64,000 nucleotides of DNA from Shewanella cutis (lineage in GTDB: Bacteria > Pseudomonadota > Gammaproteobacteria > Enterobacterales > Shewanellaceae), in assembly GCF_022410515.1 (NCBI RefSeq), contig NZ_JACSDI010000023.1, positions 1 through 64,000 of the forward strand, in the 5' to 3' direction. The notes under the pieces are model-generated. The model was not told the DNA's origin. It was given only the letters and a program-made list of their open reading frames with translations, and ran no database searches. Numbering within the stretch: position 1 is the stretch's first letter; every line of letters begins with the position of its first letter. Below, piece after piece: positions 43,668 to 53,706 of this stretch. The translations under genes were made by a program, and so were the position numbers.

Positions 43668-45478
43668 GGCTGGGTTCCTCCGACAGATTGTTGTAAGCGT
43701 TTTTGAATTTCATCTGTGCTTGGTAATGCCATGGCGTCGTACATATCCTCATAAAAGTCGGAAAAATCCATGGATGACATATCGATACGTTGCAGCTCAT
43801 TGGGTGAAAATGCGCTGCAATCAGGGTGTTTGGCACTGCCGAAATTTTTTCCTAACTGCTTTCGGCCTTCGACTTGGACGATGCGAGCCAGTTTGCTATC
43901 GAACGCGCAATAGGCTTTCTTTTTACGAATACACGCGCCAAGTACGGATTCAGCACAATATCCCCCCAAGGAAACGGTCAGTTTGTCCTCTTTGGCCGTG
44001 CCCAGTGCTTTTTCTTCTTCGGTGCAGGACGTTAATCCAATGCTGTTACCCCAACCGCTGTCTTGACAGCAATTGCTAATCCCAAGCGCCTTGTCACTGC
44101 ATTCCATGACAGTGCCTTTGAAAATGATGGGGCTGTTTTCGTTGATGTTGGCTTTATCTTTCACATCACTGGCGGCATCACTTGCCGCAGCGAGTCCCGC
44201 TGCGGCTTGATTAAAGTCGGTGGTACGGGTGGCGGTAGGTTCGTAATAGTCGCCACTTAAGGCAAAGTTATCTTCACCGCAGATGAGGCCCGTATCTCTG
44301 CATTGCTGGGTTTCGCATAAGCGTTGCTGTTTATTTTTGATGCAAACACCGCCAAGTTGGGTATCACAACTGGTCGATTGAATGCTGCAATTTGCAAGGG
44401 CGGCACAGGTATTAGGAAACGCGCATTGATAGGTAGTTTGCTCCTTCCAGCAATCTAAGGTGACGGAGATGCCATTGATGACGCGGGTTTCTTTACCCTC
44501 AATGCATTGGGATTTGACTTGTTGGCATTCGGGCAGCACTGCACCACAGCTATTGTTGTAGCCAATTTCAACGTGTGTTTCTGTGGTCACAAAGGTGATG
44601 GGTAGATTTTCTACGGGTAAGTAAAATGGCCAGTCCCAGTCGCCCCCGAATATGCTGCCAATATTGACGGAAAGTGGTGAGGTACTGCCTTGATAGGCCT
44701 CTGTGCTTAATGTGGCATTGACGCTTGAGGCACACATGCCATTGGTTACGCAGTTCCCTGGGATGCGCTGTGTCGGAATATGGCCGATAAAGAAGTCATT
44801 GAGTTTGATTTCAAGTTTGTACGGCCCACTCCAACTCATATAATCGCCGTTGAATCGGATGCGTTTAATTTTTGCATTGGGATCTGGCAAGGTGATGCTA
44901 AAGGGTGGCGTGCCAGACAATCTGAACGAGTGTTCTTTTTCGCGTGTCGAGGTGCTTTTAACAAAGGGTGTCAGGTAGCATTGCACCGGATTGTTGGTGG
45001 GTAACGTGCAAGAACGCGGCAGAGAATCGACCTCACAGACAAGTCCTTTTTCACAGTCATGGTATTTAGAGGAAATGCCGTGGCTAATATTGTATGCATC
45101 ATTTTGATAGCCAACCGCTGTGCGGTACGCGAGATCATTTTCATCGATGGTCGGGCGACCATTATTAAACCCCGTTGTCACCGCTTGCGCTTGGTCATCA
45201 CTGCTCATCCCTTGCATCTTGTCGCTGTTCATGGCGCTTGGATCGTTGTAGTAGCGGCTTTGTGCTGGAGCTGTCACGCCTTGCTGACATGCTATGTCTT
45301 TACAGAGCGAGTTAACATCAAACCCAGTGAAACCGGCTTTATTTTGATTCTGCTTGATACTGTCTTTGGCCCATTGCACATTGTCTCGATAGTCTTTTTC
45401 GCTATTAGCGGCCAACACCGGTAAGGCCATCAATGTGAGGAGCGCGCTGAGTATTCGCGTTTTAGTGAACGGTATCAT
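43664..45478 (-). CDS. traN: TraN outer-membrane adhesin
   Basis: 604 residues with a signal peptide (MIPFTKTRILSALLTLMALPVLA) and about 30 cysteines, many in CxxxxC pairs (e.g. CQQVKSQCIEGKETRV), the mark of TraN. It sits in the outer membrane and contacts a recipient surface structure to stabilise mating pairs. The variable middle (about residues 150-330) would set receptor specificity. Overlaps trbC by 4 bp. Confidence 0.93.
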   Translation of the reverse strand: MIPFTKTRILSALLTLMALPVLAANSEKDYRDNVQWAKDSIKQNQNKAGFTGFDVNSLCKDIACQQGVTAPAQSRYYNDPSAMNSDKMQGMSSDDQAQAVTTGFNNGRPTIDENDLAYRTAVGYQNDAYNISHGISSKYHDCEKGLVCEVDSLPRSCTLPTNNPVQCYLTPFVKSTSTREKEHSFRLSGTPPFSITLPDPNAKIKRIRFNGDYMSWSGPYKLEIKLNDFFIGHIPTQRIPGNCVTNGMCASSVNATLSTEAYQGSTSPLSVNIGSIFGGDWDWPFYLPVENLPITFVTTETHVEIGYNNSCGAVLPECQQVKSQCIEGKETRVINGISVTLDCWKEQTTYQCAFPNTCAALANCSIQSTSCDTQLGGVCIKNKQQRLCETQQCRDTGLICGEDNFALSGDYYEPTATRTTDFNQAAAGLAAASDAASDVKDKANINENSPIIFKGTVMECSDKALGISNCCQDSGWGNSIGLTSCTEEEKALGTAKEDKLTVSLGGYCAESVLGACIRKKKAYCAFDSKLARIVQVEGRKQLGKNFGSAKHPDCSAFSPNELQRIDMSSMDFSDFYEDMYDAMALPSTDEIQKRLQQSVGGTQP

Positions 45479-46215
45479 TTTGCCCCCTTTGCTAATGTCT
45501 TCGCCGCTACATCGGGAATGCTGCCGTGTTGTGCAAGCAGGTTTAGCGCGTCATAGAGCGACACGTTGCCGTAAATCACGTCAAAGTCATCGCTGCTGCA
45601 AGGCTGTTTTGCCTGGCATTTATTGGGTCTTACCGCGACAAAGGCAGGCACTTGGGTAATACCGAATTGCGTAAACCATTGGGGGTTAATCGCAAAGCCG
45701 CTCTGAATGGTTTGCCCTTTGTTATCGATAAGGCGGTTCATTTTTTTCACCGTGGCAGTAAAGCCTTGCGGTAGAACCCCGCGCACAATGAGCGGCACTT
45801 GTAAGTCTGCGCTTTGCATCAATAGTTGTTGCAAACTGGTGTCAGGCATCCCCAGCGACACAAACACCATCACGCCATTCGCGTTGGCGCTTGGATTGGG
45901 TTTAGCATCCAGTAATGGCGATAATGCGGCCGCTAATTGACCTTTACTTTGCGCCTCGAACTGACGGGCTTTATCAAGCAGCGCAGCTTGGCCGAGGTTA
46001 AGCGGTGATAATGTCTGGCGCTCTCGCATCGACAGCGCGTTTAATTCATCAACACTGTAATCCGCCTGAGCCAATACCGGTGAAATTGATCCAAAGCACC
46101 AGACACTCACTAGCAGGGCGAAGCTCTTGAATGGGTGTGAAAATAGACGGTTATCCACATTTTTTGTGCATAAAGCGGTATATGTTGTTGATAATTTGGT
46201 CTCAAATATTTTCAT
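45475..46215 (-). CDS. trbC: TrbC periplasmic pilus assembly protein
   Basis: 246 residues from ATG 46215 (AAGGACGGGGATTTT upstream). A thioredoxin-like C-terminal domain has VFVSLGMPDTSLQQLLMQSA, GAPLIVRG-like PLIVRGVLPQGF and VPAFV, as in TrbC_Ftype. Some F-like systems fuse this to TraW; here they are separate. A longer frame from 46251 overlaps traU. Confidence 0.9.
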   Translation of the reverse strand: MKIFETKLSTTYTALCTKNVDNRLFSHPFKSFALLVSVWCFGSISPVLAQADYSVDELNALSMRERQTLSPLNLGQAALLDKARQFEAQSKGQLAAALSPLLDAKPNPSANANGVMVFVSLGMPDTSLQQLLMQSADLQVPLIVRGVLPQGFTATVKKMNRLIDNKGQTIQSGFAINPQWFTQFGITQVPAFVAVRPNKCQAKQPCSSDDFDVIYGNVSLYDALNLLAQHGSIPDVAAKTLAKGAK

Positions 46216-46235
46216 CAAAATCCCCGTCCTTATGG

Positions 46236-47249
46236 TTACAAAAACACGCAATTGCGTTTTTTGAAGTTGATAAAACCAAAGTTGTCACCCGATACGGGAT
46301 TGTCGTGGCCACTTTCCCAGATCACCGTAGTGGTGGTGTAGGGGTGGGCCCACAGTGCATCAGGAATGGTGTTCGTCATTTGGTAGCGATAGCGTGATTT
46401 GGGCATCAGGGGCATTGGTGTCTGATAGCAAATGGCGCCATCTTCACCGTGGGATTCCCATACAATGCCCTGGCGATGCAATTTGTAGTTCAGACGCTCT
46501 AAAATCAGTGTTCCCGCTTGAATTGGGGTGTCGCGGTAATTGGTGGTGCCCGTGAGCGGGTAGGCGCTGCCTTGTGAACCCATACACCAAAACAGCACGT
46601 CAAAGGGCAGTACGCTATTTGTTGACGTGGCCACGGCTTCTGTCGCACAGGCTAATTGTGATGTCACATTGCCAAAGAGGATGGCTTCAGGGTTGAGGAT
46701 AAATGACAACTCATCGTCATCCCACAGCGGATCAATCTCAGTTAAATACGCAATGTCAAAATTGTCGGTGGCCATACATGCCGAGCTTTGCATGAGTTGC
46801 AGCCAGTAAATCACCGGATACTTGTACCAATGGCCATGATAGAACGCACCATCGCTGGCATCGTTATCACGGTTAGTCACACGTCCACCAATTTGAGGTG
46901 AATTACTGTTGTCGAGCTTCATGCCCATGTTGACCATGCAATAAGGTACGCGTGTCACGTCCACTAAGGTATCAGGCTCCCAGTAGCCGATATTCAGGCC
47001 TATTTGCATAAAAATCGGCGGCGGTTTGGGGCAAAATGAAATCGGGGATACAGGGTTGCGGGTATCGGGTAGGCTCCCAGGGATCACCGGTACACTGCCA
47101 ATGGTCATTGGGAAAATGCAGGACCAACAAATGTCAGTCAGGGGATTGACGAATGTTCCGGTACACGCCGCCTGTGCGTTGGCTTGTGAGGGCATCATTG
47201 CCATCCATATGAATAAGGCAAAGAGGCGTTCTGAGTTAATTCGCAACAT
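46236..47249 (-). CDS. traU: TraU pilus assembly protein
   Basis: 337 residues from ATG 47249 with GGAGGAAACCCACC upstream. Signal peptide ends ANA; CTGTFVNPLTDICWSCIFPM is the family start. Several paired cysteines and KSRYRYQMT near the C-terminus fit TraU, needed for DNA transfer more than for pilus formation. Starts within the traW end. Confidence 0.93.
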   Translation of the reverse strand: MLRINSERLFALFIWMAMMPSQANAQAACTGTFVNPLTDICWSCIFPMTIGSVPVIPGSLPDTRNPVSPISFCPKPPPIFMQIGLNIGYWEPDTLVDVTRVPYCMVNMGMKLDNSNSPQIGGRVTNRDNDASDGAFYHGHWYKYPVIYWLQLMQSSACMATDNFDIAYLTEIDPLWDDDELSFILNPEAILFGNVTSQLACATEAVATSTNSVLPFDVLFWCMGSQGSAYPLTGTTNYRDTPIQAGTLILERLNYKLHRQGIVWESHGEDGAICYQTPMPLMPKSRYRYQMTNTIPDALWAHPYTTTTVIWESGHDNPVSGDNFGFINFKKRNCVFL

Positions 47250-47940
47250 GGTGGGTTTCCTCCATGAATACCGGAAAATGCGATACATCGATTTCGCTGA
47301 CTTGCCACATCACGCCCTCTTGCTTAACCACACTCGGAACACGCTTGAGTGTTAAGGCGCGACTGAGGTTGCCTTGTTGGTCAAAGTACATGCGAGCGTG
47401 TAATTGGTGATGCAGGGTTTCAGGTTCGCCGCCGGTTAAAATCCATTTGATGGTGTGGGGTGCTTTATGGGCTTTTGCAAACTCTTTGGCCCATAACACC
47501 TGCTGCACATCATCCCCATCAAAAAACACCAATGTTTTACTAAACGCAAAGGTGCCGATGTTGGCTTTTTGTAAGGCTGGCCATGTTTTTGTATCAAATG
47601 GATTAACCTGTGTGCCTTTGGGGTAAATCAGGTTGCCATTCGCATCATTAATATCTTTGGCCAGCGTTAAGGTCGGATCGACAAGAAACACTTCTGGGTT
47701 TTTCGTAGTGATAAGTCCCACTGGACGAGGGCGTTTAACACCAGCTTTGACATTCTCTTGAAATTGCTCGCGCATACTGTCTAGCTCACCCGTTTTTTCA
47801 AATGTTTGCAGACGGTTCTCTATCCACTGCAACATGTCGATTTCGGCAATGGGAAAGACTTGGCCAACAGTGCCAAGTGACGCCGCATTAAGCGGCAATA
47901 GCGGGCATAGTGTTAACAAGGCCAGCGCGAATTTGTTCAT
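47236..47940 (-). CDS. traW: TraW pilus assembly protein
   Basis: 234 residues with a signal peptide (MNKFALALLTLCPLLPLNAAS). LGTVGQVFPIAEIDMLQWIE and PVGLITTKNPEVFLVDPTLT plus LVFFDGDD...WILTGG-type motifs match TraW. Periplasmic partner of TrbC and TraU. Overlaps trbI by 4 bp. Confidence 0.92.
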   Translation of the reverse strand: MNKFALALLTLCPLLPLNAASLGTVGQVFPIAEIDMLQWIENRLQTFEKTGELDSMREQFQENVKAGVKRPRPVGLITTKNPEVFLVDPTLTLAKDINDANGNLIYPKGTQVNPFDTKTWPALQKANIGTFAFSKTLVFFDGDDVQQVLWAKEFAKAHKAPHTIKWILTGGEPETLHHQLHARMYFDQQGNLSRALTLKRVPSVVKQEGVMWQVSEIDVSHFPVFMEETHHVAN

Positions 47941-48314
47941 TTTTGCGTGGTCTCATTCAGTTGGGCACGTTTTGCGTCGTTTTGGGCTTGCAGTGCTTGC
48001 AGGAGTAACTGCTCAATCTCTTGAGTGGCATTTACCGCGCCGCTGACGATGGCAGGGCTGACGAAAACGACAACATGGTTATTTGTCGCATACTCACGTA
48101 CCACGTCATCAAGTGTTTGGCTAAATCGTGCGATTTCTTGTGCCCGTTGGTCATCGGTTAACTCACTTTGGCCAATCGATTCATGAAATCGGGCTACGGT
48201 TTCATTCATGTCATATTCAACGATACTTGGCTGACGTGTGACAGGTGAAAACAAAGCAAACCCAACGGTCAATATCAGTGTGGTTCCTAATATAGCGGGT
48301 AAATATTTGGCCAT
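47937..48314 (-). CDS. trbI: TrbI-type inner-membrane protein
   Basis: 125 residues with one N-terminal membrane helix (LPAILGTTLILTVGFALF) and a helical C-terminus containing VVFVSPAIVSGAVNATQEIE, typical of F-type TrbI, implicated in pilus retraction. Directly follows traC with no gap. Confidence 0.85.
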   Translation of the reverse strand: MAKYLPAILGTTLILTVGFALFSPVTRQPSIVEYDMNETVARFHESIGQSELTDDQRAQEIARFSQTLDDVVREYATNNHVVVFVSPAIVSGAVNATQEIEQLLLQALQAQNDAKRAQLNETTQK

Positions 48315-50897
48315 TTATGCGGTCTCCATGGGGGTGGCAGCTTTTAATATGGCGTCAAAACGGACCATATCATCGGGATAGAAATGTTGGGCTGTTTGCT
48401 CAATGGCATCGAGTAACGGCATGCCGCCTTTAATCAAGTTTTCGCAATATTCAAACTCCCTCGGCTCTGTTGAGAGCATGGCGCGAGACCATGGATCGGC
48501 AAAAATACGGTGAAATGACACCAGTCCTCCGGCTTTGAGCATGACGCAGGAGTGCCCTGCATCATTGGCGCGTGGGAAGGACTTGATCATGTGCTGTTCA
48601 AATGGCGTGAAATGATCAGGATGACGCGCGAGAAAATCCCCGAATCCATCCCCTTGGCGTAAGGTGATATGAATATCGGAACTGTTGAGGGCCGCTTCTG
48701 CCTCGGCATTGGCAAAGAAGTCGTTCATCCCTTGGGTGACGGTGGCAAAGGAGCCGCCAAACTTTCGTACTGTGCGATAGCCTTCGTTAATGAAGTCCTT
48801 ACTTTGCGCATTGGCGCCGCTCATCAGTGACCAGGCTTCCTCAATTACACAGATTTTCGGCGTAGAGCGTTGGCCAGAGAGGTACATTTGTTGGCTAATC
48901 GTCACCATCAGCGCAAAGATGACGGGACGTTGTAGCTCGCCTTTAAAACCATCGAGTTCAAGGGTAGTGATATCGATATTGGGATCGAGCATCGAGGGCT
49001 TGTTGAAAATGGCGCCATGAATACCCGTCGAGCAGAACTTATTAAGCTGCGCCGCGATATCACTGATGCGCGTGTCATTGCTTTTCTCTTGGGCAATCTC
49101 ATACAGCGCTGATTGCACGTGATCGATAAGGGTGTCATTTCCCCACATTTTCCATGCGCGTAAAATGGCATCACCGAGCAGTGCAGTTTGAAAACCGGTG
49201 AGTTTTTCATCGGGTGATGCCATGGTGGCAATCAGGGCGGTGATATTGCCGAGCACTTCGGTGATTGGATCAATCAGATGGCCATCATTATCAACAATTC
49301 GGCCAAACGTGCCGGCATCACGAACACTTTGGACTTTACCCAAGTGGGTAAAGGGATTGAGGAATATTTGCGTGCTATCGAGATAAACCCCACCAAGGGT
49401 TTGAGTGAGCTTTTTATAACTTTGGCCTTTGTCCAAAATCCACGCTTTGCCGCCTTTAGCAAAAATGGATTTCACTAAGGCTTGCATGAAGAAACTCTTT
49501 CCCGCACCAGAGCCGCCAGTGATGGCCATGTTGTAGTTATCACTACCGCAGTTAAACGGATCGAAATAGCTAATTTGATGGCGCATTGTTGGTAACAACA
49601 AGCCCGCTGAGAGGCGCTTATAGTCGGACACAATCGGTAAGAAGTTCACCAGATTGGATGACGTCATCATGAAGCTTAAGCCGGCATGCTGCACATCTTT
49701 CATAAACCCTTCGCTCATCGCAAAAGGTAAGGTAGACAGGGTGCATTGACCTTGCAGCATGTGATTTCGAAAGAGATCTATCCCCGCTGTGCGAAAGGTT
49801 GCCACCGCTTTGGCGGTATCATTACGCTGTTTCTTCGTGGTGGTGTATAGGGTGACATTTAATGTCATGGTGGTGATTTTGAAGGCATGTTCACGCAGCC
49901 CTTTTTGTAGCTGTTGCCGCTCTTCCAGTTCCTCTGCGGCACTTGGAATGAGTAAGCGCATGGGCGAGTTTACGGTCTTGGTGAGCGAGGAGATTTTACT
50001 GTCATTACGAATAGTTTGATCGCCCGTTTTATTGACGTAAAACGCGACACTCACGCGGTATGGACACGGAATGCTGTTCATGGTGTAACTGAGCGAGGCG
50101 ATGCAGTTGGGGAAGCTGTAGAGCCTAAAATCGCGTGGGAGTCCTTTTAGGCCTAAATTGACTAAGGTGGTTTCGACACTTTCCTCTGACGCCATTGGTG
50201 TGTGACGAATATTGACGGAATCACGGTTGATGATGAATTCACTGTCGGGGCTCAAAATTTGGCTATTGAGCGGTTGATATTCGTTATAGGTTGCAGGAAT
50301 TACCCTGTCCTGACTTAGCGATAAATTCAGGTGTTCACGGCAATGTTCAATCAGCTCCTGTGCAAACATCCGCCGAACGTGCATGCCCGTTTGTGCCAGC
50401 TCTGACTCGATACTTAAGCGCATATCGAGCAGTGCGGTCATGTCTTCCGTCGTTGATACGAAGAAAAAGCCTTTGGCATTTTTTAAGTCGTAGTGATAGG
50501 CGCTGCTGAGTTTGGTTGAAAAGCCTTTTGTTGCGCAGTGTTTGGCATAAATGGCTTCATTAGAGGCAAATTTGTCACAAATCGCATTACGGCCAGTGAG
50601 CAATGCTTGGTTCTGCTCGATGAGCTCGCCAACTTGGTTATTACCGACCATGACGAATTGATAGCACCATTTGTCGCCCTCAGGCAGGGTACAAATCAGC
50701 GCATTGAGGGTTTTAATCAAATCATCATTTGCACCACCAAAGAGTGAAATGGAAAACGCAAACCCGCGAGAGTTGGCGTTCTCAAACACTTGTTCAACAT
50801 CATCAAAAAAGCGGTATGGCAATTCATGATGCAGGTGATTCTGTTTTTGTTTACTGGCGGCGTAAAAGCGTTTGAGGTCATGTGTTGGTTGTGTCAT
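48315..50897 (-). CDS. traC: TraC (VirB4-like) secretion ATPase
   Basis: 860 residues. Walker A ITGGSGAGKSFFMQAL near 462 and Walker B KICVIEEAWSLM near 690, then RKFGGSFATVTQGMNDF, place it in the TraC/VirB4 family that powers pilus assembly. No membrane helix. Starts 3 bp after traV. Confidence 0.95.
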   Translation of the reverse strand: MTQPTHDLKRFYAASKQKQNHLHHELPYRFFDDVEQVFENANSRGFAFSISLFGGANDDLIKTLNALICTLPEGDKWCYQFVMVGNNQVGELIEQNQALLTGRNAICDKFASNEAIYAKHCATKGFSTKLSSAYHYDLKNAKGFFFVSTTEDMTALLDMRLSIESELAQTGMHVRRMFAQELIEHCREHLNLSLSQDRVIPATYNEYQPLNSQILSPDSEFIINRDSVNIRHTPMASEESVETTLVNLGLKGLPRDFRLYSFPNCIASLSYTMNSIPCPYRVSVAFYVNKTGDQTIRNDSKISSLTKTVNSPMRLLIPSAAEELEERQQLQKGLREHAFKITTMTLNVTLYTTTKKQRNDTAKAVATFRTAGIDLFRNHMLQGQCTLSTLPFAMSEGFMKDVQHAGLSFMMTSSNLVNFLPIVSDYKRLSAGLLLPTMRHQISYFDPFNCGSDNYNMAITGGSGAGKSFFMQALVKSIFAKGGKAWILDKGQSYKKLTQTLGGVYLDSTQIFLNPFTHLGKVQSVRDAGTFGRIVDNDGHLIDPITEVLGNITALIATMASPDEKLTGFQTALLGDAILRAWKMWGNDTLIDHVQSALYEIAQEKSNDTRISDIAAQLNKFCSTGIHGAIFNKPSMLDPNIDITTLELDGFKGELQRPVIFALMVTISQQMYLSGQRSTPKICVIEEAWSLMSGANAQSKDFINEGYRTVRKFGGSFATVTQGMNDFFANAEAEAALNSSDIHITLRQGDGFGDFLARHPDHFTPFEQHMIKSFPRANDAGHSCVMLKAGGLVSFHRIFADPWSRAMLSTEPREFEYCENLIKGGMPLLDAIEQTAQHFYPDDMVRFDAILKAATPMETA

Positions 50898-50900
50898 GGC

Positions 50901-51350
50901 TTAATCCTGCTTGATGTACTGTGCAGGACGGCCCGTCCAACGGCTCTTGTCGACGACAATATACACATCGCTGATATCCACATAATCCCCGCGTTCGTTG
51001 ATATAAGGGAATATAGTGACCTTCTGGACTGACTCAGAGGTGCGCTGCGGTGCGCCTCGGCGGTCACGGCGTGGTAAAGGGATAAAATCGTGTTGTGGAC
51101 TTGCCTGTTTAGGTAACGCAGTGCGTTGATTGGTGATGGCGGCCACGGAGGGGCTCACCGTTTGCGGTTGGTTAAATGCCCCGCTGTCAGTCAACTGTCT
51201 GACTTCCATCATATTGGTGCAACCATTGATGCCGCCCACTTTATCACAGGCGTAATCACCGTCTAATCCAGCGGCGCAGCCGCCTAACAACCCTGTCAAT
51301 AGGCTGATACTGATAAGCTGACGTAATGGGGTTTGAATGTGTGTTTTCAA
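50901..51350 (-). CDS. traV: TraV outer-membrane lipoprotein
   Basis: 149 residues with a lipoprotein signal ending LLTGLLGGC (lipobox cysteine near residue 25) and a second pair CDKVGGINGCTNM. TraV is the VirB7-like part of the core complex with TraK and TraB. 14 bp after traB. Confidence 0.9.
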   Translation of the reverse strand: MKTHIQTPLRQLISISLLTGLLGGCAAGLDGDYACDKVGGINGCTNMMEVRQLTDSGAFNQPQTVSPSVAAITNQRTALPKQASPQHDFIPLPRRDRRGAPQRTSESVQKVTIFPYINERGDYVDISDVYIVVDKSRWTGRPAQYIKQD

Positions 51351-51364
51351 AATGGACTCCTGAC

Positions 51365-52900
51365 TTAGTTAGCTCTGCCAAAGGGGGAATTATCGGTATT
51401 TACCGGCATTGGAGGGCGTTGCCCTTGCTGGTTATATTGCTGCGAAGCTGATGGCTTTGGCGAGGATGGCGCAATGTTCGCGGGCATCTGTTCCATCAGT
51501 GGATTACTAATGGTATTGAGTATTTGCGCGGTCGCACTGGTGGGTGTTTGTGCTTGTTGTGCGAGGGCTTCCTCGTACTCCTTAATACCAACCGGATCGA
51601 GCGGAAAGCCTTTTAAGAATACAATGTTGACGGTATTGCCAGGATTGAGCTCAATGATTGGGTGATATTGCTCTGCTAATTTGATGTAGTAATCTGCAAG
51701 CTTGCTGCCGACACTGGCACTGGCGCTACCGGCAAGATTGAGCAGTGCATCACTGCCGTTAACCGTTGATGTGGAACCGAGTGCAGAGTTAGAGGTTGTT
51801 TGGCTAAGTGCTTGGCCAGTCTCACCAAGTCCAGTCAAAATGCCGCTAATACCTGCCATTTGAACGATTTTTCCGTTTTTCATAATCGCGGTACCACGAA
51901 TACCATTGCGGCCATAGTTAAACACGGTCGCCTCGACTGGAATGTCGATGATTTCATCTTCAAAAATGCAGCTAAGACGAGTGGTACGCACAATGCCTCG
52001 GCTTGATGAAATCTCACCGTATGCCGCGCCTAATATGGTGCAGTTATTCAGCTTTGAGGGCTTGCCGTTTGGGAGGATGCCTTGGTTAATGGTCTGAAAC
52101 ACCATCGGGACGGTATCGCCTTGGCCATTGACCCCTGCATTCGCATCTGCGCCGCCGGTGACGACTGCGGTGACAAACGAACCCGCGGGGACATAGTTCT
52201 CGGGGGTACGTTTTTTCGGTAAGTTATCTTCAGGGGTTTCCCAATTGAGGGCAAAAGAGTCGATCCCATTTTGGGTTGCAGGGGGCGTGATAGCACCGCC
52301 TTGATAGGATGAGTACCCTTGTCCATCAGAGACGCTTGGGCGAGGTGGTAAGGTTTGCTCACCGAGATAACGTGACGCCTGTCTAACCGGATACGCGGAT
52401 GCATCACTATCCGATGGCGTCATATCATAGCCTTGATCCCCATTTGATTGAGGCCATTGGGCGCTGACTTCCTCAATTTTGGCGTCAATCCGGTCATTAA
52501 TCGCTTGCTGCATATTGTCAAAATTGCGTTTTATTTCCTTTTGGTTGTTTCCATTGCTCTGCTCTAGGCTCTCAATGGTTTTGAGCAGCCTATCAATAGT
52601 TTTTTGCTGTTTATCCAGGGCAAGTTGTTGCACGGTTAACGCGCTTTGATTGTCTTTGAGGGTAAAGTCGCTATCGATGACTGCGCCAAAGTCGATATGG
52701 TTATTGTTGACAAGGGCTGTGGCGGGTTTCGGTGCTGGTTTGGCCATATATGCATCTGCGGCCAAATAGGTAATACCCGCCAATGTGGTGACGATACCGA
52801 GGACTAGCCAGTTACGTTTGCTATTAGCTTCGTTTAAGGATTGCCCGTTTTCAAAGTGAGCTTCAGGATCTTTTTTGAAGTAATCCAAGAAGTTTTTCAT
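51365..52900 (-). CDS. traB: TraB (VirB10-like) core-complex protein
   Basis: 511 residues: one N-terminal membrane helix (LVLGIVTTLAGITYLAADAY), a coiled coil (about 85-140), proline-rich linker, then a VirB10/TraB C-terminal domain (ENYVPAGSFVTAVVTGGADA, VPMVFQTINQGILPNG, CTILGAAYGEISSSRGIVRT). It spans both membranes. Overlaps traK by one base. Confidence 0.94.
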   Translation of the reverse strand: MKNFLDYFKKDPEAHFENGQSLNEANSKRNWLVLGIVTTLAGITYLAADAYMAKPAPKPATALVNNNHIDFGAVIDSDFTLKDNQSALTVQQLALDKQQKTIDRLLKTIESLEQSNGNNQKEIKRNFDNMQQAINDRIDAKIEEVSAQWPQSNGDQGYDMTPSDSDASAYPVRQASRYLGEQTLPPRPSVSDGQGYSSYQGGAITPPATQNGIDSFALNWETPEDNLPKKRTPENYVPAGSFVTAVVTGGADANAGVNGQGDTVPMVFQTINQGILPNGKPSKLNNCTILGAAYGEISSSRGIVRTTRLSCIFEDEIIDIPVEATVFNYGRNGIRGTAIMKNGKIVQMAGISGILTGLGETGQALSQTTSNSALGSTSTVNGSDALLNLAGSASASVGSKLADYYIKLAEQYHPIIELNPGNTVNIVFLKGFPLDPVGIKEYEEALAQQAQTPTSATAQILNTISNPLMEQMPANIAPSSPKPSASQQYNQQGQRPPMPVNTDNSPFGRAN

Positions 52901-53706
52901 TACATCACCTCCCCGCCTGACACGATAAAGAGATGGCCAGTTTGATTCGGTGCCAGTTCATAGGTCGAGAGTGCTGCAGCTCGAGTGGTAGGCGAATAAA
53001 ACTGGGCCGTGGTTAAGGTGATGGGGGCTGATGAATGATTCGTGAGGCGATAGATGATGCCGTCGAAATATTTGCCACTGAACACAATACTGGGCTCTGT
53101 TGTTAGTCCGGTGGGCTTTGGCATTTGTGCGTTTAAGTGCGTAAACATCGCCTCATCAATGGACGATTCAGTCCCTCTAGGCTCATTGTCAATGTTGGCT
53201 GTTTCGGCGCCATCATTGACCATATGCACCCGATATCCGTCTATCGGATTGCTGGTGTTTTGATAGCGGATCATTTGTGCGACGAACTCGGTGATCATCG
53301 TCGGATAAGGTGTTTTCTTATCAAACACGGAGGGTTGCTCTTCACGATAACGTTCAGGCGTAAAAATGGAGGTGACGGCGGGGATGGCTTTGGGATTGAT
53401 GAACAATCCAAAATGCCTGCCCTTTTCGGTTGATACATACGCGGTAAAAGGCATCGCAAGGTTTAAATTGACTCGGGCAGAGCCTGACTTGTCGGTTTTA
53501 GTGCCTGTGACCACACAAAATCCTTCAGGGCAGTCTATTGAAGTGATTTTATCCCCTTCGACCACTAAGCGGTTGATATCGACACTGGATAGCTCAATGG
53601 GCACAGTTTCGCTGTCATTGAATGCGTAATATTTGGGCGGCGTATTGGCAGCAAACGCACCACTAATGGGCAAAAGCGCGCATGCTGTTATGAGGGCTTT
53701 TTTCAT
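52900..53706 (-). CDS. traK: TraK (VirB9-like) core-complex protein
   Basis: 268 residues with a signal peptide (MKKALITACALLPISGAFAA) and beta-rich secretin-like body (VPIELSSVDINRLVVEGDKI, then a C-terminal YRLTNHSSAPITLTTAQFYS). It binds TraB and TraV in the outer-membrane ring. Overlaps traE by 4 bp. Confidence 0.92.
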   Translation of the reverse strand: MKKALITACALLPISGAFAANTPPKYYAFNDSETVPIELSSVDINRLVVEGDKITSIDCPEGFCVVTGTKTDKSGSARVNLNLAMPFTAYVSTEKGRHFGLFINPKAIPAVTSIFTPERYREEQPSVFDKKTPYPTMITEFVAQMIRYQNTSNPIDGYRVHMVNDGAETANIDNEPRGTESSIDEAMFTHLNAQMPKPTGLTTEPSIVFSGKYFDGIIYRLTNHSSAPITLTTAQFYSPTTRAAALSTYELAPNQTGHLFIVSGGEVM